Both the position numbers and the translations under genes were made by a program. From Mucilaginibacter sp. PAMC 26640 (GTDB lineage Bacteria > Bacteroidota > Bacteroidia > Sphingobacteriales > Sphingobacteriaceae): a stretch of 64,000 nt of DNA. This document shows positions 52,193-60,943 of the stretch, piece after piece; position 1 is the stretch's first letter, and each line of letters begins with the position of its first letter. The stretch lies in NCBI GenBank assembly GCA_001596135.1, contig CP014773.1:3410001-3474000 (forward strand), in the 5' to 3' direction. The notes under the pieces are model-generated. The model saw only the letters and a list, made by a program, of their open reading frames with translations. It did no database searches and had not been told where the DNA came from.

Positions 52193-55100
52193 ATGATCGC
52201 AGATACTTTTATAAAGCGCCCGGTAACAGCCATTGTAATATCACTGGTAATTGTTATTGTGGGCATACTCGCCATGTTGAGCCTGCCTATTGGGCAGTAC
52301 CCGGAAATAACGCCTCCAACTGTGCAGGTAACCGGTACCTACACCGGTGCCGATGCATTAACGGTTGAACAAACCGTTGCAACCCCGGTAGAGGTACAGG
52401 TGAATGGTACACCGGGGATGACCTACCTGCAAAGTAACAGTACCAGTAATGGTGCCATGAGCATGACGGTGAATTTTGAGGTGGGTACAGATATTAATAA
52501 TGCGGCACTGGATGTGCAGAACCGAGTTGGTATAGCACAGCCTACCTTGCCGCAGGAGGTACAGCGCCTGGGTTTGGTGGTACGTAAGCGTAACCCCAGC
52601 ATTTTGATGCTGGTAGCCATGTTTTCGCCTAAGGGCAGCCATGATGTTACCTTTACTGATAACTACACCAACGTATTTATAAAGGATGCCTTGCTGCGTA
52701 CAAAAGGTGTGGGTGATGTATTTACCCGTGCAGATGACTTTAGTATGCGTATTTGGTTAAAGCCGGATAAGCTGGCTGCCTTAAATATGACCGCCGCCGA
52801 TGTTACCGCTGCCCTTACCGAACAAAATGCACAGGTTGCAGCTGGTACTGTGGGTGCCACGCCACAGCTTAAAGGGCAAACCTTTGAATATACGGTACTG
52901 GTGAAAGGCCGTTTGACCGATAAATCGGAGTTTGAAAATATTGTGGTGAAAACCCAGCCGGGCACAGGTTCAATAGTTCATTTAAAAGATGTGGCCCGCG
53001 TAGAGCTGGGTAAATTCAACTACTCCGGTAACTCATTTGTGGATGGCAAAAGAGCATCCTACCTGCTGATTTACCAGGCACCGGGAAGTAACGCAATCGA
53101 GACTGCGGATGCAGTAACTGCAACGATGAACGATTTAAAAAAATCATTCCCTGCTGATATTGATTACGTGGTGCCATTTGAATCGGTTACGGTAGTAAAA
53201 GTTTCACTGGAGGAAGTGGTGGAAACGCTGGTAATCGCACTGGCGCTGGTAATTGTGGTAGTTTTCTTATTTCTTCAAAACTGGCGGACCACGCTTATAC
53301 CTGTTTTGGCTATCCCGGTATCCATTGTAGGTACATTCATCTTCTTCATACCGCTTGGCTTTACCATTAACACGCTTACCCTGTTTGGTTTTGTGCTGGC
53401 GATAGGTATTGTGGTGGATGATGCTATTGTGGTGGTTGAGGCCGTACAGCATTATATGGATGAAGAGGGGATGTCTCCTAAAGAAGCCACGCATCGTGCC
53501 ATGCAGGATATTTCTGCGCCGGTAATTGCCATCGCTTTAATTCTTGCGGCGGTGTTTGTACCGGTAGGCTTTGTGCCCGGCATTGTGGGACGGCTTTACC
53601 AGCAGTTTGCCATCACTATTGCCATCTCGGTGTTGATCTCAGCCTTTGTAGCATTATCATTAACGCCTGCCTTGTGTACTATCCTGTTACGTCCGCATAA
53701 AATTGACGAAAACTCGGGTGGTTTAAACAAGCTGTTCTATAAATTTAACCAATGGTTCGACAGGGTTACCGGCCGTTACCGCAACGTGGTTGATAAGAGT
53801 ATTAAGAACTCCAAATATGTGCTTATTTTACTGGTTTGTATTGTTATAGGTACTGTTCTGCTTTTCAAAAATAAACCATCCGGCTTTATTCCGCTGGAAG
53901 ATGAAGGGCGTGTTTATGTTACTTATGATTTACCGGAGGGGTCTTCTACAGAGCGTACCGTGGCGGTATTGCACGAAATGATGCATATATTAGATAGTGT
54001 ACCTGCCATTAACCACTACGCTGCACTGGGAGGATTGAACGCCGTAAACTTTGCAACAAAATCTAACAGTGCCACCATATTTGTGCAGCTTAAGCCGTGG
54101 GAGAAACGGGAAGACAAGAAAGATCAGCTGGCAGGTGTAATTGCGGATATCCAGGGCAGGCTTGCCAGGTTCAAGGAAGCAAGTGTTGTAGTGATCTCTC
54201 CGCCGGCAATTCCGGGTCTCGGTAATACTGGCGGTTTCTCCTTCATTCTACAGGAAAAAGAAGCCGGAGGTGATATTAAGAATTTTGAGAAGGTACTCAA
54301 CAATTTTGTTGGCGCAGTTAACAAGCGGCCTGAAATTGGCAGGGCGTTCTCTTTCTTTGGTGCGCATACACCGGCCTACCAGTTAACGATAGACAGGGAA
54401 AAAGCTAAAAAGCTGGGGGTGCAGATCTCTGATATTAATAATGCCTTGCAAACCTATATGGGGAGCGCATACATCAACGACTTTACTATTTACGGCCGTA
54501 ACTTTAGGGTGCTGGCCCAGGCCGATACCAATTACCGTACAAACATCCAAAACATCGGGCAATACTTTGTGCGGAACTCGGCTGGTTCAATGGTGCCGCT
54601 GAGTACACTTACCTCTTATAAGGTAATAGAAAATGCACCGTTGATATCGCACTATAATTTGTTTCGCTCTGCGGAGATCAACGGTAGTACCAAGCCGGGT
54701 TATAGTAGCGGTGACGCTATTACCGCCTTGAAAGAGGTAGCGGCACAAACCTTACCGCAAGGATATGGCTACGAGTTTTCGGGACTGAGCCGCGAGGAAT
54801 TATTATCCGGATCTAAGACCGTTTATATTTTTGCTTTGTCAATTGGCTTTGTGTTCTTGTTCCTGGCAGCACTGTATGAAAGCTGGTCGGTGCCATTCTC
54901 GGTACTATTGGCCGTACCACTTGGTGCATTTGGGGCGATATTATTTTTAACCTTTAACAGTACTTTAACCAATAACGTTTACGCACAAATTGGATTGATA
55001 ACCCTGATTGGTTTGGCTGCCAAGAACGCCATCCTGATTGTGGAATTTGCCAAAGAGCGGGTAGATAGTGGTATGGAGCTGGAAAAAGCTACGCTGGAAG

Positions 55101-55372
55101 CAGTAAGGCTCCGTTTAAGGCCAATTATCATGACCTCGCTTGCGTTTATACTTGGTGTGTTACCGCTGCTGTTTTCATCTGGAGCGGGTGCCGTGGCGCG
55201 TAAAACAATCGGCTTTACCGTATTCGGCGGGATGCTTACTGCAACTACGTTTGCCATCTTTATCGTGCCGGTGTTGTTTTTTATCATCACCAAATTTGCC
55301 TATGGTAAAGAAAAGCTGGCTGAGTTGGAAAAGAACTACAAGCCCGATAAAGAGCACCAACCGGAAGCTTAA
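52193..55372 (+). CDS. RND multidrug efflux permease, AcrB/MexB type (HAE1)
   Basis: This 1059-residue proton-driven pump has the expected 12 helices with two large periplasmic loops. Family marks are the N-terminus MIADTFIKRPVTAIVISLVIVIVGILAMLSLPIGQYPEI, the proton-relay aspartates in GIVVDDAIVVVEAVQ near 405-415, the relay lysine in LAAKNAILIVEFAKERV near 940, and GFVPGIVGRLYQQFA. The gene order is tolC-adaptor-pump, with no regulator gene next to it. Substrates are likely hydrophobic compounds but cannot be specified. Confidence 0.95.
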   Translation: MIADTFIKRPVTAIVISLVIVIVGILAMLSLPIGQYPEITPPTVQVTGTYTGADALTVEQTVATPVEVQVNGTPGMTYLQSNSTSNGAMSMTVNFEVGTDINNAALDVQNRVGIAQPTLPQEVQRLGLVVRKRNPSILMLVAMFSPKGSHDVTFTDNYTNVFIKDALLRTKGVGDVFTRADDFSMRIWLKPDKLAALNMTAADVTAALTEQNAQVAAGTVGATPQLKGQTFEYTVLVKGRLTDKSEFENIVVKTQPGTGSIVHLKDVARVELGKFNYSGNSFVDGKRASYLLIYQAPGSNAIETADAVTATMNDLKKSFPADIDYVVPFESVTVVKVSLEEVVETLVIALALVIVVVFLFLQNWRTTLIPVLAIPVSIVGTFIFFIPLGFTINTLTLFGFVLAIGIVVDDAIVVVEAVQHYMDEEGMSPKEATHRAMQDISAPVIAIALILAAVFVPVGFVPGIVGRLYQQFAITIAISVLISAFVALSLTPALCTILLRPHKIDENSGGLNKLFYKFNQWFDRVTGRYRNVVDKSIKNSKYVLILLVCIVIGTVLLFKNKPSGFIPLEDEGRVYVTYDLPEGSSTERTVAVLHEMMHILDSVPAINHYAALGGLNAVNFATKSNSATIFVQLKPWEKREDKKDQLAGVIADIQGRLARFKEASVVVISPPAIPGLGNTGGFSFILQEKEAGGDIKNFEKVLNNFVGAVNKRPEIGRAFSFFGAHTPAYQLTIDREKAKKLGVQISDINNALQTYMGSAYINDFTIYGRNFRVLAQADTNYRTNIQNIGQYFVRNSAGSMVPLSTLTSYKVIENAPLISHYNLFRSAEINGSTKPGYSSGDAITALKEVAAQTLPQGYGYEFSGLSREELLSGSKTVYIFALSIGFVFLFLAALYESWSVPFSVLLAVPLGAFGAILFLTFNSTLTNNVYAQIGLITLIGLAAKNAILIVEFAKERVDSGMELEKATLEAVRLRLRPIIMTSLAFILGVLPLLFSSGAGAVARKTIGFTVFGGMLTATTFAIFIVPVLFFIITKFAYGKEKLAELEKNYKPDKEHQPEA

Positions 55373-55380
55373 ACTTTTGA

Positions 55381-55405
55381 AGCCCCTGTCAAGGGGCTTT
55401 TTTTA
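55381..55405 (+). terminator. Rho-independent terminator after the RND operon
   Basis: AGCCCC (55381-55386) pairs with GGGGCT (55393-55398), followed by a run of T's. It lies 8 bases past the stop of the pump gene. Confidence 0.85.
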
Positions 55406-55748
55406 TGTTAAATAATGACTTAAAATTCCGTTATGGCATGAAAAACAAATGAAATTTAACATTAGAAATGGTTAGTGTAGGTACAACACTATACACTATT
55501 GTACCATAAGGCGAACGAATTTAATATTCCCTTAACAAATTGGATGCATGCTCTGCGCATGTGCCCAATGCCGTTAGTTGTGCAGACCAAGCTGGTAATC
55601 AGTACAAAAAGCCTCAAATTAGCTTAGAAACGATTGTTTGTGAAATGTAAAAGCCATTGTGGGTACTGTAGATACTGGCACGGTGGCAAAGTTTTTGTTC
55701 TTTAGCTGACATAACAATTAATATTGTTTTAATCTAAAGAACACAAAG
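55406..55748. other. Intergenic region before the small beta-barrel gene
   Basis: No gene can be read here. It contains an inverted repeat GGTACAA (55480-55486) and TTGTACC (55499-55505) around a 12-base spacer with overlapping TAGTGT/ACACTA words. The promoter of the abundant-type outer-membrane protein at 55749 should lie in the right half. Confidence 0.5.
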
Positions 55749-56342
55749 ATGAAAAAAATGACAACTTTAGTAGCAGCAGCTTTCACAGCAGCAGCTCTAT
55801 TTTTCGGATCAAACGCAAATGCGCAATCAACCACTCCAGTAAACGGTTTACGCTTCGGTGTAGGTGTTGAAGGCTTGTTGCCAGTGAGCGGCCAAATTAA
55901 GGATATCTCCAACATTGGTTTAGGTGGTACCGCACGTTTACAATACGGTGTTGCAAGTAATGTTGCGCTTACTTTAACTTCTGGTTATTACAACTACTTT
56001 GGTAAATCTAACACTTCTACATTTACTGATGGAACAAATGTTACCAGAGTAACCAACAAAGCAATTGACTTTGGTATGGTACCGGTTAAGTTAGGTGTGA
56101 AAGCTTTTTTAGGTAGCGGTTTTTACTTTAGCGCAGAAGGTGGTGCAGGCTTTGAAACAAAAGATGCTTACAGAGGTGTTACAGGCGAATTGAATGGAAA
56201 AGCTACCAAACTGATCCTTGCTCCGGGTTTAGGTTATGCAGGCAAATCATGGGATATTGGTGCTCGTTATGAGAACTACTCTGGCCAGGATAACAACTAC
56301 GGTACAGTAGGTTTACGTATCGCTTACGGATTTGGATTGTAA
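55749..56342 (+). CDS. Outer-membrane beta-barrel protein
   Basis: This 197-residue protein has a signal peptide (MKKMTTLVAAAFTAAALFFGSNANAQS) and a mature region of alternating amphipathic strands rich in Gly/Asn/Thr/Tyr (LRFGVGVEGLLPVSGQ ... YFSAEGGAGFET ... VGLRIAYGFGL), ending in a hydrophobic residue as OmpX/OmpW-size barrels do. Codon choice is dominated by a few codons, as for a strongly expressed gene. There is no enzymatic motif. Strong terminators on both sides isolate it as its own unit. Confidence 0.85.
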   Translation: MKKMTTLVAAAFTAAALFFGSNANAQSTTPVNGLRFGVGVEGLLPVSGQIKDISNIGLGGTARLQYGVASNVALTLTSGYYNYFGKSNTSTFTDGTNVTRVTNKAIDFGMVPVKLGVKAFLGSGFYFSAEGGAGFETKDAYRGVTGELNGKATKLILAPGLGYAGKSWDIGARYENYSGQDNNYGTVGLRIAYGFGL

Positions 56343-56361
56343 TACTTTTACTTTTCTTAAT

Positions 56362-56400
56362 AAAAACGCCCCTTGTCGAAGCTGACAAGGGGCGTTTTTT
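56362..56400. terminator. Strong bidirectional terminator
   Basis: AAACGCCCCTTGTC (56363-56376 region) pairs perfectly with GACAAGGGGCGTTT over a 6-base loop; A's precede and T's follow. It ends the outer-membrane protein gene, and could also stop aspartate aminotransferase read-through from the other side. Confidence 0.9.
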
Positions 56401-56498
56401 GTTTGTATAGATTGTCTGAGCCTGAATTTGTCGGATTGTTGGAATTGATCAGATGCTGACCATTCAGCAAATCAGTTTAATTCAAGCTGAGCTAAAGA

Positions 56499-57692
56499 TT
56501 ATACTAATTTACCCAGCGCTTCTTTTATCCGTCTTACGGCTTCAATCAGTTTATCTTCTGCAGCTGCATAAGAAATTCGGATAGATTTTTTATCGCCGAA
56601 AGAATCGCCGCCTACGGTGGCTACGTGTGCTTCTTCCAGTAAAAAGATGCTTAATTCGTCAGAATCATTAATTACTTTTCCATTGAAGCTTTTGCCAAAG
56701 AAAGAAGTAACATTAGGGAAGAAATAAAAGGCACCTTCTGGCAGGTTTACTTCCAGTCCGTCGATTTCCTTTAACAGGTTGTAAACAATATCGCGGCGTT
56801 TTAAAAATTGATCACGCATCGCAAAAACAGTCTCTAAGCCACCGGTATAGGCTGCTACACCCGCCTTTTGGGTAATGGAGCAAGTTCCTGATGTAATTTG
56901 TCCCTGCAATTTATCACAGGCAGCAGCAATTTCGCTGTTGCTGGCGGTATAGCCAATTCTCCAGCCGGTCATGGCAAAAGCTTTCGACCATCCGTTCACA
57001 ATAACAACGCGGTCTTTAATATAGTCAAACTGCGCAATAGACTCATGCCCGCCGATAAAGTTGATATGCTCATAGATCTCGTCGCTCAGGATATAGATCT
57101 CCGGGTATTTGGCAAATACTTTTGCCAGGCCTTCCAGCTCATCTTTGCTGTATACGCTGCCAGTAGGGTTACAAGGTGACGAAAACATAAACAACTTGGT
57201 TTTTGGCGTGATTGCCGCTTCCAGTTGCTCGGGGGTAATTTTAAAGTTCTGTTCTACGGTAGTATCGATAAAAACGCTCACACCTTCTGCAAGTTTTACA
57301 ATTTCCGAGTAGGATACCCAGTAAGGTGTTGGAATGATCACTTCTTCACCGGGGTTAACCAAACATAAAATAGCATTTGCTAATGCTTGTTTGGCACCGG
57401 TTGATACTACTATCTGGGTGTCGGTATAATCGAGGTTGTTTTCGTTCTTTAACTTGGCAACTACTGCCTTGCGCAGATCGGGGTAACCGGCAACAGGGGT
57501 GTAGTAGGTAAAATTTTTATCCATTGCTGTTTTAGCAGCCTCCTTAATATGCTCAGGGGTATGAAAATCAGGTTCGCCGAAGCTTAAGCTGATCACGTCA
57601 ACCCCTTTAGCCGCCAATTCGCGACCCATTTTTGCCATCTTAATGGTCTGAGATTCCGACAGGTTATTTATCCTGTTACTTAATACGCTCAT
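56499..57692 (-). CDS. Aspartate aminotransferase (class I, Ib type)
   Basis: This 397-residue PLP enzyme moves the amino group between aspartate and 2-oxoglutarate. It shows SLSFGEPDFHTPEHIKEAAKTAMD, YTPVAGYPDLRKAV, SSPCNPTGSVYSKDEL, SDEIYEHINF, the PLP lysine Lys237 in GWSKAFAMTGWRIGY, and RISYAAAEDKLIEAVRRI. This is the 1-beta (thermophile/rhizobial) type of AspAT, some of which also accept prephenate. A TATATTTG -7 element lies 20-27 bases upstream on its strand (57712-57719). It is monocistronic. Confidence 0.92.
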   Translation of the reverse strand: MSVLSNRINNLSESQTIKMAKMGRELAAKGVDVISLSFGEPDFHTPEHIKEAAKTAMDKNFTYYTPVAGYPDLRKAVVAKLKNENNLDYTDTQIVVSTGAKQALANAILCLVNPGEEVIIPTPYWVSYSEIVKLAEGVSVFIDTTVEQNFKITPEQLEAAITPKTKLFMFSSPCNPTGSVYSKDELEGLAKVFAKYPEIYILSDEIYEHINFIGGHESIAQFDYIKDRVVIVNGWSKAFAMTGWRIGYTASNSEIAAACDKLQGQITSGTCSITQKAGVAAYTGGLETVFAMRDQFLKRRDIVYNLLKEIDGLEVNLPEGAFYFFPNVTSFFGKSFNGKVINDSDELSIFLLEEAHVATVGGDSFGDKKSIRISYAAAEDKLIEAVRRIKEALGKLV

Positions 57693-57962
57693 ATTATTTG
57701 TGTTAATGCGGCAAATATAGAAAATTAGTTTGCCGATGGCAGGGACTGTTTGTCAATAATTCATAAACAAAATTTGATCTTTAATGCAAAGCAGTTTTAC
57801 TGCATGAATTACAAAAATGCGCATCATCTGCTGCCGGTTTCGGGCTGTTAAAATGGATATATAGCTGATCGGGATTGTGTAATATCTGTGCCTCAACTGT
57901 AACAGTAAATTAGAATTTTTAACCACAGCGTAAACAGTTTTCGACAATATATAGCTTAAATC

Positions 57963-58162
57963 TGTTCCAACTTGTTCCAAAGAGCTGTTCCAATAGTCGT
58001 TTTTAACGCATGTTGGTATTTATATAAATATTTGAAAATAAGCAATATATGGATTTTACATCAATAACTGGGATGTTCCAATCTGTTCCATCAAATATTT
58101 GTAAGTAATTGGTTATCAAATAGTAATAAGATAAGACTGTTCCACATGCGTCAATTGGAACA
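57963..58162. repeat. Seven TGTTCCA heptamers in the aspC/CDF intergenic region
   Basis: TGTTCCA occurs at 57963, 57973, 57986, 58074, 58084 and 58138, and as TGGAACA at 58156. Two pairs have the identical form TGTTCCAANNTGTTCCA with starts 10 bases apart, one helical turn. The surrounding 57693-58261 region is AT-rich with no gene. This could be a multi-site operator for the divergent genes or part of an intergenic repeat. Confidence 0.6.
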
Positions 58163-58232
58163 ACAAACCTTTTGCTAACTATTTAACGATTGAAATGTTA
58201 TAGTTAGAAAACAAGGCAAGGGTAAATTTATG

Positions 58233-58240
58233 TAAGTTTG
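58233..58240 (+). promoter_or_regulatory. -7 element before the CDF gene
   Basis: TAAGTTTG matches the TAnnTTTG -7 element of Bacteroidota promoters. It covers the upstream TTG at 58238, so translation should begin further down, at the TTG at 58262. No clear -33 TTG is present at 17-23 bases. Confidence 0.45.
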
Positions 58241-58261
58241 CCCCCTTTAATAATAGCCCCC

Positions 58262-59239
58262 TTGAAAGAACACAAACGGATTATTTTATTGTCGCTTATC
58301 ACCGGTGTGGTGCTGATGGTAATGAAGTTTACGGCCTACTTTTTAACTAACTCCAATTTTGTATTAACGGATGCGGCTGAAAGTATAGTAAACGTGGTAG
58401 CAAGTTCCTTTGCTTTTTACAGCATTTACCTGGCATCCATGCCCCGCGACGAGAACCACCCTTACGGCCACGGTAAAGTAGAATACTTTTCGGTATTTAT
58501 AGAAGGGGCACTGATCGGCATAGCCGGGGTTATCATCCTGCTAAAATCGGTCTACAGCTTTTTCAATCCGGAAGTTATTCATGACCTGTTGTTAGGTGCT
58601 GTGATCATTGGCATTACCGGCGCCATCAACGGCGGGTTGGGCTACTATATGATCAGGAAAGGTAAATCGCTGCCCTCGCTTACTATTGAAGCCGACGGCC
58701 GCCACCTGCTCACGGATACCGTAACCAGTACCGGCCTGGTGATTGGCTTATTGCTGATCTACTTTACAAAAATCCTTTGGCTGGATAGTGCGCTATCTAT
58801 CCTGGTTGGCATTTATATATTGTATACCGGGTACAAACTCATCCGCCGGTCGGTAGCCGGACTGATGGATGAAACCGATTATATTGTCGTGAATGATGTG
58901 GTTAGCTTGCTAGGCCAGCAGCGCCGCGAGGAATGGATAGATATTCACAACTTTCGCGCGCAAAAATATGGTAACGAACTGCACATCGATTGCCACCTAA
59001 CGCTCCCAAATTACTTCGACCTGAACAAGGTACACGATGAGGTAAAACTGGTAGATAAATTGATCAATACCGAAGCCGGGATCACTACCGAACTTTTTAT
59101 TCATACAGACCCCTGCCTGCCCGATTGCTGCCATTACTGTAACATGCCCAATTGCCCAATCCGGTCGGAAGCTAAAAGTGAAGAAATAGAATGGACGCTG
59201 GAAAAGGTAATGCGAAACAAAAAGCACTATGAGCATTAA
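58262..59239 (+). CDS. Cation diffusion facilitator (CDF) metal transporter
   Basis: This ~325-residue antiporter exports divalent metals (Zn, Fe, Co or Cd). Helix 2 has the site FVLTDAAESIVN (D and E/S ligands), the cytoplasmic loop HPYGHGKVEYF, and helix 5 has HLLTDTVTSTG. The soluble C-terminal domain ends with a Cys-rich tail, CLPDCCHYCNMPNCPI, which is unusual and could bind metal. No ATG precedes the first helix; a TTG at 58262 (MKEHKRIILLS) is the most likely start. The last 11 bases overlap the Nudix gene. Confidence 0.88.
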   Translation: MKEHKRIILLSLITGVVLMVMKFTAYFLTNSNFVLTDAAESIVNVVASSFAFYSIYLASMPRDENHPYGHGKVEYFSVFIEGALIGIAGVIILLKSVYSFFNPEVIHDLLLGAVIIGITGAINGGLGYYMIRKGKSLPSLTIEADGRHLLTDTVTSTGLVIGLLLIYFTKILWLDSALSILVGIYILYTGYKLIRRSVAGLMDETDYIVVNDVVSLLGQQRREEWIDIHNFRAQKYGNELHIDCHLTLPNYFDLNKVHDEVKLVDKLINTEAGITTELFIHTDPCLPDCCHYCNMPNCPIRSEAKSEEIEWTLEKVMRNKKHYEH

Positions 59240-59678
59240 GCAATATTTCAATGTACGTGTGTACGGCATCCTGATCAATGCAGATAACGAAGTGCTGATC
59301 AGTGATGAGCAAGAGTGCGGGATGCGTTTCAGTAAGTTTCCCGGAGGAGGACTTGAATTTGGTGAAGGCCTGCCAGATGGCCTGAAGCGTGAATTCATGG
59401 AAGAGTGTTATACAGAAGTGGAAGTAACCGGACATTTTTACACCACTGATTTCTTTGTGAAATCGGCCTTTAACGATTCGCAGATCATTAGCGTATATTA
59501 TATGGTAAATGCTGTTGGTAAATTAAACTTTACCACAAAAACCAAAGTGTTCGATTTTGATGGAGAGGGTGATATCCTGCAATCATTCCGCTGGGTAAAG
59601 TTGTCGGAATTAAATGCTGAAGATCTCACTTTCCCAACAGACCGGCACGTTGCTAATCTTTTAATAAAAACGATATGA
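59229..59678 (+). CDS. Nudix hydrolase
   Basis: This 149-residue protein has the Nudix box GGGLEFGEGLPDGLKREFMEEC (about 39-60), with the catalytic REFMEE acids, so it hydrolyses a nucleoside-diphosphate derivative. The N-terminus YFNVRVYGILINADNEVLISDEQ fits MutT-like strands. The substrate is unknown. It overlaps the CDF gene at its 5' end and shares ATGA with bioA at its 3' end, so all three are translated from one message. Confidence 0.9.
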   Translation: MSIKQYFNVRVYGILINADNEVLISDEQECGMRFSKFPGGGLEFGEGLPDGLKREFMEECYTEVEVTGHFYTTDFFVKSAFNDSQIISVYYMVNAVGKLNFTTKTKVFDFDGEGDILQSFRWVKLSELNAEDLTFPTDRHVANLLIKTI

Positions 59679-60940
59679 GTTTGGTTGAACGGGATCTGGC
59701 CGTTATCTGGCATCCCTACACGCAGATGAAAACCGCCCAGCCGCCAATCCCGATTGTAAGAGGAGAGGGCGCCTGTTTGTTTACGGAGGATGGTACCAAA
59801 TTTATCGATGCGGTATCGTCATGGTGGGTAAATATTCATGGTCACGCTAACCCTTACATTGCAAAAAAGGTAGCGGAGCAGCTTACCAAACTGGAGCATG
59901 TGATCTTCGCAGGATTTACGCACGAAGGTGCTGTTGAATTGGCTGAACGTTTGCTGGCAATCTTGCCATCCAACCAAAAAAAGGCATTTTATTCTGATAA
60001 CGGCTCCACAGCTATTGAAGTAGCCATAAAAATGTGCCTGCAATACTGGCATAACAAAGGCGAACAGCGCACTAAGATTTTAGCATTCAAAAACGCTTAC
60101 CACGGCGATACTTTCGGAGCCATGAGCGTGAGCGGCCGGAGCGCATTTACCGCTGCTTTTGATAGTTTACTATTTGAGGTGGAGTTTATCGATCTGCCGG
60201 ATGCAGGCAATATCGAAAGGCTCAAGGCGCAGATATCCAGTCTCAAATCTCAGGTTTCCTGCTTTATTTTTGAACCGCTTGTGCAAGGTTCTGCAGGAAT
60301 GGTCATGTACGGCGCGGAGTATCTTGATCAGTTGATGGCGCATTGCCGCAAAGAAGGTATTCTCCTGATAGATGACGAAGTGTTCACTGGCTTTGGCCGT
60401 ACCGGTAAAAACTTTGCCTGTGATCATGTGCAGGTGCAACCGGATATCATGTGCTTTTCTAAGGGGTTAACCGGTGGCACTATGGCCTTTGGATTAACCA
60501 CCTGTACTAATGAAATCTACAACGCATTCCTGTCTGACGATAAACTGAAAACGCTTTTCCATGGTCACTCTTACACGGCTAACCCTGTAGCCTGCGCAGC
60601 TGCACTGGCCAGTTTAGATTTGTTCCTTGACCCGGAAACCCAGCAAAATATCAATAGAATAGCACAAAAACACAGTGCCTTTGCTGAAAAAATAAAGGGC
60701 CATTCTTCCATAAAAACCACCCGCCAAACCGGGACTATTTTTGCGATGGAGTGGGAGACAGGTGCTGGTACTTCCTATTTTAGCGGCTTGCGTGATAAGC
60801 TTTATAATTATTTTCTGGCTAAGGGCGTTATCCTGAGGCCGCTGGGGAATGTAATTTACATTTTACCTCCGTATTGCATTACCGATACCGAACTCGACTA
60901 TATTTACCAAACCATTGAGCAGGCGCTCGATGAGATCTGA
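59675..60940 (+). CDS. bioA: Adenosylmethionine-8-amino-7-oxononanoate aminotransferase
   Basis: BioA converts KAPA to DAPA in biotin synthesis with S-adenosylmethionine as amino donor. The 421-residue PLP enzyme opens IWHPYTQMKTAQPPIPIVRGEGA and DAVSSWWVNIHGHANPYI, the BioA-specific start; the PLP Asp lies in LIDDEVFTGFGRTG and Lys263 in MCFSKGLTGGTM. YILPPYCITDTELDYIY is the typical C-terminus. No other bio genes are in the window. A ferritin-like gene follows after 3 bases. Confidence 0.95.
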   Translation: MSLVERDLAVIWHPYTQMKTAQPPIPIVRGEGACLFTEDGTKFIDAVSSWWVNIHGHANPYIAKKVAEQLTKLEHVIFAGFTHEGAVELAERLLAILPSNQKKAFYSDNGSTAIEVAIKMCLQYWHNKGEQRTKILAFKNAYHGDTFGAMSVSGRSAFTAAFDSLLFEVEFIDLPDAGNIERLKAQISSLKSQVSCFIFEPLVQGSAGMVMYGAEYLDQLMAHCRKEGILLIDDEVFTGFGRTGKNFACDHVQVQPDIMCFSKGLTGGTMAFGLTTCTNEIYNAFLSDDKLKTLFHGHSYTANPVACAAALASLDLFLDPETQQNINRIAQKHSAFAEKIKGHSSIKTTRQTGTIFAMEWETGAGTSYFSGLRDKLYNYFLAKGVILRPLGNVIYILPPYCITDTELDYIYQTIEQALDEI

Positions 60941-60943
60941 TTT

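Noticed and set aside
57753..57980. 75-residue minus-strand frame in the aspC/CDF gap
   Set aside because: No ribosome-binding context or family, AT-rich, and it overlaps the TGTTCCA array; probably non-coding.
57963..58162. CRISPR array
   Set aside because: The repeats are only 7 bases, spacers are irregular and one unit is inverted; no cas genes are in the window.
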